Shown here: positions 47,798-51,420 of the stretch, piece after piece
Layout: each line of letters opens with the position of its first letter
How positions within the stretch are numbered: position 1 is the first letter of the stretch
From: Alkalicoccus chagannorensis DSM 18086
Lineage (GTDB): Bacteria > Bacillota > Bacilli > Bacillales > Salisediminibacteriaceae
Length of the DNA stretch: 51,420 nucleotides
Assembly: GCF_000429725.1 (NCBI RefSeq)
Contig: NZ_AUCK01000027.1
Coordinates: 1 to 51,420 of the forward strand
Direction: 5' to 3'
Notes under the pieces: generated by a model
Seen by the model: the letters and a program-made list of their open reading frames with translations, nothing else
What the model was told of the DNA's origin: nothing
Databases searched by the model: none
Program-made: the position numbers and the translations under genes

Positions 47798-48928
47798 GTG
47801 ACTGATGAAACAAAAGAAGAGAAAAAAGCGAGAAAAAAACAGATGTACCGTCAAAAAATAGAAGAGCGGAAAAAAGAGGCCGGTGCTGTCCGGAAAATCA
47901 TCTTCGCTTTTCTGGCAGTACTCGTCCTGACTGCGGCAGCAGTAGCGTTTGGCGGATATCAGTACGTCATGGCTGCGCTGGAGCCGAAAGAACCGGAAAA
48001 TGACGATGAATACACCATTAATATTCCGATAGGTTCGCATCCGGATGAAATTGCTGAAATTCTGGAAGAAGAAGGAATCATCAGCAGCGAGACGATGTTC
48101 CGCTATTATGTCCGATTCCAGAACGAATCCGGCTTCCAGGCTGGAACGTATGAATTGTCACCATCCATGGATGTGGATACGATTATTGAAGAACTCAAAG
48201 AAGGCCGGATCGAAGAAGAATTTGCCCACTCCTTTACGATACCGGAAGGACTCTGGGTGGAGGAAGCATTCGATATTATCGCCTCGGAGACGAATCTGAC
48301 GGTGGAAGAACTGGAGGATGCGGCAAGGGATGAAGACTTCCTTGAAAACATGATTGACCAGTTCAGTATACTGACAGAACATATTCTGGATGACGATATC
48401 AGAGAACCGCTGGAAGGATACCTTTTCCCGGCCCGCTATGATTTTGTACAGGAGGAGCTGGAAGCAGAGCAGCTGCTGCAGCAGATGCTGAATCGGACGC
48501 AGCAGGAAGTCAACCTTGCGGTAAATGTAACTGAAGAAGAGATGCATGAAGTGATGACAAAAGCGTCGATAATCGAAGGTGAAGCGAGTTCTGATGAAGA
48601 GCGGCCATTGATCAGCGGCGTGATTGAAAATCGCCTCTCCGTTCCGATGCGGCTCGAAATGGATCCAACTGTCGCCTATGCTCATGGAGAAAGATTTGCG
48701 AGAACCCTGAACGAACATCTGGAGCTGCAGTCCCCTTACAACACGTACCGGACAGACGGTCTGCCTGCAGGTCCCATTAACAATCCTGGAGCAGATTCTA
48801 TCCAGGCAGCAGATAATCCGGAAGAGCATGATTATCTCTACTTTTTCCACTCCCCTGATGGTGAATTTTACTTGAATGAGACATACGCTGATCACCAGGA
48901 AGTGACGAGCGAATATCAGGGAGATTAG
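47798..48928 (+). CDS. mltG: Endolytic murein transglycosylase MltG (YceG-like)
   Basis: Membrane-anchored lytic transglycosylase that cuts nascent glycan strands and sets their length. The 376-residue protein has a Lys/Arg-rich cytosolic N-terminus (1-32), one transmembrane helix (about 33-60), a LysM-like subdomain (near 75-140) and the catalytic domain with Glu260 in ASIIEGEA and GLPAGPINNPG. The extracytoplasmic part is unusually acidic. GTG 47798 follows AAGGGGGAG; the open frame extends upstream without a binding site. In B. subtilis the homologue (yrrL) also precedes yrrM. It ends before a clear terminator. Confidence 0.94.
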   Translation: MTDETKEEKKARKKQMYRQKIEERKKEAGAVRKIIFAFLAVLVLTAAAVAFGGYQYVMAALEPKEPENDDEYTINIPIGSHPDEIAEILEEEGIISSETMFRYYVRFQNESGFQAGTYELSPSMDVDTIIEELKEGRIEEEFAHSFTIPEGLWVEEAFDIIASETNLTVEELEDAARDEDFLENMIDQFSILTEHILDDDIREPLEGYLFPARYDFVQEELEAEQLLQQMLNRTQQEVNLAVNVTEEEMHEVMTKASIIEGEASSDEERPLISGVIENRLSVPMRLEMDPTVAYAHGERFARTLNEHLELQSPYNTYRTDGLPAGPINNPGADSIQAADNPEEHDYLYFFHSPDGEFYLNETYADHQEVTSEYQGD

Positions 48929-48934
48929 AGAGAC

Positions 48935-48967
48935 AGTGCGGTGGTCTTTACACCGCACTCTTTCTTA
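48935..48967 (+). terminator. Terminator of mltG
   Basis: AGTGCGGTG (48935-48943) and CACCGCACT (48951-48959), then CTTTCTTA. Confidence 0.8.
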
Positions 48968-49005
48968 TGTTAAGATTGCCCGGTTAAATTGGGAGGAAGA
49001 AAAGC

Positions 49006-49653
49006 ATGAGCGATAGGGAAAGCATCGAATACAACTACATAGAAAGCCTGCTGCCGGAACGTTCTGCCTTCTTTCAGGATCTGGAACGGGAGGCGCTGCA
49101 GAAAAACATCCCGATTATGGATCCGGAAGGAATGCAGGTCCTGCTCACGATCCTGGAAATTCACCAGCCGTTGAAGATCCTGGAGATCGGCACGGCTGTC
49201 GGTTATTCCGCGCTGCGGATGCTGGAGGTTCTTCCGGAAGCAGAGATCATTACAATGGAGCGGGATCCTGTCATGGCAGAGGCGGCTGAGCGCAACATCG
49301 AGCGTGCTGGAGAATCCGCCCGCGTCCGGATCATCCGCGGTGATGCACTTGAATCGGTCCAGCAGGCTGCTGCCCATGCGCCGTTTGACGTATTGTTTAT
49401 TGATGCAGCCAAAGGACAGTATGAGAAATTTTTTCAACTGTACGAGCCGCTTGTTCATCGAGGGGGACTGATTCTATCGGATAATGTTCTGTTCAAAGGC
49501 TATGTCTCCGGTCAGGAACCGGTGAAAACAAGAAGTGTTCGGTCGATGGTCAGCAAGCTGCGTGAGTATAATGAAAATTTGATGAATAACCCCCGCTTTG
49601 CTTCCTCTCTCCTTTCGGCCGGAGATGGGCTGATGGTGACCAGGAAGCGTTAA
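49006..49653 (+). CDS. trmR: tRNA 5-hydroxyuridine methyltransferase TrmR (YrrM)
   Basis: A 215-residue class I SAM-dependent O-methyltransferase. The SAM motif ILEIGTAVGYSAL is at 58-70, the acidic ribose contact in ITMERDPVM, and DVLFIDAAKGQY carries the metal/SAM aspartate. Its family includes catechol-type enzymes, but the place after mltG and before udk matches B. subtilis yrrM, shown to make 5-methoxyuridine at tRNA position 34. The hydroxylating peptidase-family genes yrrN and yrrO, which normally follow, are missing here. Start ATG 49006 after GGGAGGAAG. Confidence 0.85.
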   Translation: MSDRESIEYNYIESLLPERSAFFQDLEREALQKNIPIMDPEGMQVLLTILEIHQPLKILEIGTAVGYSALRMLEVLPEAEIITMERDPVMAEAAERNIERAGESARVRIIRGDALESVQQAAAHAPFDVLFIDAAKGQYEKFFQLYEPLVHRGGLILSDNVLFKGYVSGQEPVKTRSVRSMVSKLREYNENLMNNPRFASSLLSAGDGLMVTRKR

Positions 49654-49663
49654 CGCGCCTGCG

Positions 49664-49693
49664 TTGACAGGAAAATATGCCGTTTAGTATGAT
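49664..49693 (+). promoter_or_regulatory. Promoter of udk
   Basis: TTGACA (49664-49669), 18-base spacer, TATGAT (49688-49693), 20 bases ahead of the udk start. Confidence 0.8.
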
Positions 49694-49713
49694 GACGTGA
49701 AAGGAATAGAATT

Positions 49714-50349
49714 ATGCAGAAGAAGCCTATCATTATTGGAGTAGCCGGAGGTTCCGGCTCTGGAAAAACGACCGTAGCACATGAAATCTACCGCCAGTTT
49801 CCTGAACAGTCCATTCTTATGATTGAGCAGGATGCCTACTACCGGGATCAAACCCACCTTCCTATGGAAGAAAGGCTGAAGACCAACTATGACCATCCGC
49901 TCGCTTTCGATAATGAACTGCTCATGCAGCAGCTCGATCAGCTGAGCAGAGGAGAAGCCGTCAAAAAGCCTGTATATGATTATGCCAATCATACAAGGGC
50001 GGATGAGGTAATCCATGTTGAGCCGAGAGACGTCATTATTCTCGAAGGAATCATGATTCTGGAGGATGACCGTCTAAGGGAATGGATGGACATTAAACTG
50101 TTTGTTGATACAGATTCTGATATGCGTATTATCCGCAGGCTCATGCGGGATATTAATGAACGGGGACGGACCATCGATTCGGTGATTGATCAATATACGA
50201 CGGTTGTCAGGCCGATGCACCTGCAGTTTATCGAACCGACGAAACGCTACGCGGATATCATCGTGCCGGAAGGTGGACATAACCATGTTGCTGTAGATTT
50301 AATGGTTACCAAAATAAAAACGATTCTGGAAGAAAAGTCAATGCTGTAA
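49714..50349 (+). CDS. udk: Uridine/cytidine kinase
   Basis: Phosphorylates uridine and cytidine in pyrimidine salvage. The 211-residue P-loop kinase has GGSGSGKT (12-19), [23 protein letters not shown] in two conserved pieces near 45-68, and [22 protein letters not shown]. Length matches the bacterial family. A GAAAGGAA binding site precedes the ATG. It has its own promoter and is followed by a separately promoted greA, so udk is probably monocistronic. Confidence 0.97.
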   Translation: MQKKPIIIGVAGGSGSGKTTVAHEIYRQFPEQSILMIEQDAYYRDQTHLPMEERLKTNYDHPLAFDNELLMQQLDQLSRGEAVKKPVYDYANHTRADEVIHVEPRDVIILEGIMILEDDRLREWMDIKLFVDTDSDMRIIRRLMRDINERGRTIDSVIDQYTTVVRPMHLQFIEPTKRYADIIVPEGGHNHVAVDLMVTKIKTILEEKSML

Positions 50350-50354
50350 AAGAT

Positions 50355-50383
50355 TTGGCATTTCAATAGGAATTCATTATAAT
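50355..50383 (+). promoter_or_regulatory. Promoter of greA
   Basis: TTGGCA (50355-50360), 17-base spacer, perfect TATAAT (50378-50383), starting 6 bases after the udk stop. It leaves a leader of about 120 bases. Confidence 0.88.
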
Positions 50384-50402
50384 ACAAACATGCCGGATAA
50401 AT

Positions 50403-50453
50403 TGGGAATCCGCGCTCTGTTCCGTTTTTATTTCGGGATGGAGCGCTTCCCAG
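50403..50453 (+). promoter_or_regulatory. Large hairpin in the greA leader
   Basis: TGGGAA and GCGCTC (50403-50416) pair with GAGCGC and TTCCCA (50441-50452), extended inward by TTCC/GGGA. No U-run follows. It could regulate greA or be the 5' stable end of the mRNA. Confidence 0.55.
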
Positions 50454-50511
50454 TTTCACAGGCTCCAATATTGAAAACGCTGACTATTTATGTTGAAGAA
50501 GGAGAGAGACA

Positions 50512-50985
50512 ATGATGGCTGAAGAAAAGCATTACATGACAGAAGAAGGAAAAGAAAAACTCGAGGCTGAACTGGAATCCCTGAAAACGGAAAAAAGAAA
50601 AGAGGTAGTCGAACGTATTAAGATAGCTCGCAGTTTCGGCGATCTCTCTGAGAACTCGGAATACGATTCAGCGAAAGAAGAACAGGCCTTTGTAGAAGGC
50701 CGTATTCAGCAGCTGGAAGCGATGATCCGTAATGCGGAAATCATCGAAGAAGACGTTGAATCATCTTCCGTGCAAGTCGGAAAAACAGTAAAGATTAAAG
50801 AACTTCCAGATGAAGACGAAGAAGAATACACGATCGTCGGACGTGCGGAAGCCGATCCCCTGGAAGGGAAAATTTCGAATGATTCGCCGATGGCGAGAAG
50901 TCTTATGGGGAAAGAAAAAGGAGACCGCGTGATGGTTGCCACCCCGGGTGGAGACCTGGAAGTCGAAATTCTAGAAGTATTTTAA
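50512..50985 (+). CDS. greA: Transcription elongation factor GreA
   Basis: Rescues backtracked RNA polymerase by stimulating cleavage of the RNA 3' end in the secondary channel. The 157-residue protein has the N-terminal coiled coil (about 8-78) with the tip motif GDLSENSEY (43-51), whose acidic residues hold the magnesium, and the C-terminal FKBP-like domain with [30 protein letters not shown] precedes two consecutive ATGs, 50512 and 50515; either could be used. A terminator follows, ending the conserved locus. Confidence 0.97.
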   Translation: MMAEEKHYMTEEGKEKLEAELESLKTEKRKEVVERIKIARSFGDLSENSEYDSAKEEQAFVEGRIQQLEAMIRNAEIIEEDVESSSVQVGKTVKIKELPDEDEEEYTIVGRAEADPLEGKISNDSPMARSLMGKEKGDRVMVATPGGDLEVEILEVF

Positions 50986-51025
50986 AGCAGATATGAGGTG
51001 TGCTGCCTCTTATAGATTCCATTTA

Positions 51026-51056
51026 GACCCGGGCTTCGAGGAAGCCCGGTCTTTTT
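51026..51056 (+). terminator. Terminator of greA
   Basis: GACCCGGGCTTC (51026-51037) pairs with GAAGCCCGGTC (51041-51051, one bulged base), followed by TTTTT. Confidence 0.92.
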
Positions 51057-51060
51057 GTAA

Positions 51061-51345
51061 GTATAGGAATGTATAAGTGTTCATTCAGGGTGACGGCGCA
51101 GCCGGCTGCGCAGGAAACATGAAAAACTTATGCTTCCCTCAAAGAACCTGCGGTACACGCCCTTCCGACCAAAAGGCACTTTGCGCTTTTGTTCCATGAT
51201 AGGAATGTATAAGTTTTCATACAGTGTGACGGCGGCTCCATGCGCTGCTCGGGAAGAAAAAAACGTTTTCTTCCCTCAAAAATCTTGCAGCGACTCCGCA
51301 CGCCCTTCCGACCAAAAGGCGCTCCGCGCTTTTGTTCCAGGATAG
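51061..51345 (+). repeat. Dispersed structured repeat, tandem copies C and D
   Basis: Two head-to-tail units (51061-51195 and 51198-51339), spaced 136 and 143 bases apart from unit start to unit start, and the start of a third (ATAGGAA at 51342). Each begins ATAGGAATGTATAAGT, contains GTGACGGCG, a central hairpin (51113-51137 in C; GGGAAGAAAA/TTTTCTTCCC at 51251-51275 in D), CACGCCCTTCCGACCAAAAGGC and GCGCTTTTGTTCC. They directly follow the greA terminator. Confidence 0.9.
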
Positions 51346-51362
51346 GAAAGCATTCCTGTATT

Positions 51363-51420
51363 GAAGTAATTTGGGGTTTGTCAAAAAAAAGAGCCCTCCT
51401 GGTAGGATACAAGGTGTCCA
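51363..51420. other. Possible start of a mobile element at the right edge
   Basis: GGGGTTTGTC, a run of A, GAGCCCTCCTGGTAGGATAC and GGTGTCCA resemble the non-coding end of a transposable element, and the sequence is unlike the preceding repeat. It is cut off by the window end and no coding sequence is visible. Confidence 0.25.

Noticed and set aside
51061-51345. Tandem repeat as a CRISPR array
   Set aside because: Units are about 140 bases and nearly contiguous, without alternating short repeats and unique spacers, and no cas gene is present.

Overview
The window is chromosomal DNA of an endospore-forming Bacillota, most likely a moderately GC-rich, halo- or alkaliphilic Bacillaceae (an Alkalicoccus-like relative is a guess). 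The grounds are a Spo0B sporulation phosphotransferase, the CymR, ComN, RecD2 and IreB families, two T-box leaders, strong AGGAGG ribosome binding sites with frequent GTG/TTG starts, and gene order matching two Bacillus subtilis loci. Several proteins (MltG, YrzB, PBP, GreA) are rich in Asp/Glu, as expected for a salt-adapted cell. No rRNA, tRNA, CRISPR array, prophage or restriction system was seen.

Layout. 1-5.6 kb: the 3' part of an IS1182-like transposase, then an M20 amidohydrolase and ccdA on the minus strand, a class A PBP (PbpF-like) on the plus strand, and an inverted decayed remnant of a related IS. 5.6-6.0 kb: an AT-rich islet with one small membrane protein. 6.2-9.7 kb: hemE-hemH-hemY, late haem synthesis. 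10.0-11.0 kb: a minus-strand ureohydrolase with an altered metal-binding motif. 11.1-14.4 kb: spo0B-obg-pheB-pheA. 14.5-24.8 kb: yebC, ruvA-ruvB-DUF2905-queA-tgt, yajC, DUF368, comN, split secD and secF, a CDF cation exporter and a LapA-domain protein. 25.3-31.0 kb: recJ-apt-relA-dtd. 31.0-34.7 kb: a His T-box followed by hisS-aspS. 34.9-35.2 kb: a probable 6S RNA. 35.2-43.4 kb: rarA (minus strand), a YczE-like protein, cymR-iscS-mnmA, a TPR protein and recD2. 43.4-47.4 kb: an Ala T-box with alaS, then ireB-ruvX-yrzB. 47.8-51.0 kb: mltG, trmR, udk and greA.

Functionally this is housekeeping: tRNA charging and modification (hisS, aspS, alaS, queA/tgt for queuosine, iscS/mnmA for 2-thiouridine, trmR, dtd), recombination and repair (ruvAB, recJ, rarA, recD2, ruvX), Sec export (yajC, secD, secF), stringent response (relA with apt), haem, phenylalanine, and cell-wall enzymes (PBP, MltG, DUF368 lipid-carrier transporter).

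The least expected signals lie between genes. A family of about 140-bp structured repeats sits downstream of terminators, in one case between the hisS T-box terminator and hisS. Two related IS 3' ends carry hairpins whose arms have changed in step. The secD, greA and mnmA/TPR intergenic regions are structured. No complete new multi-gene system was found; the repeat family is the strongest candidate for something undescribed.
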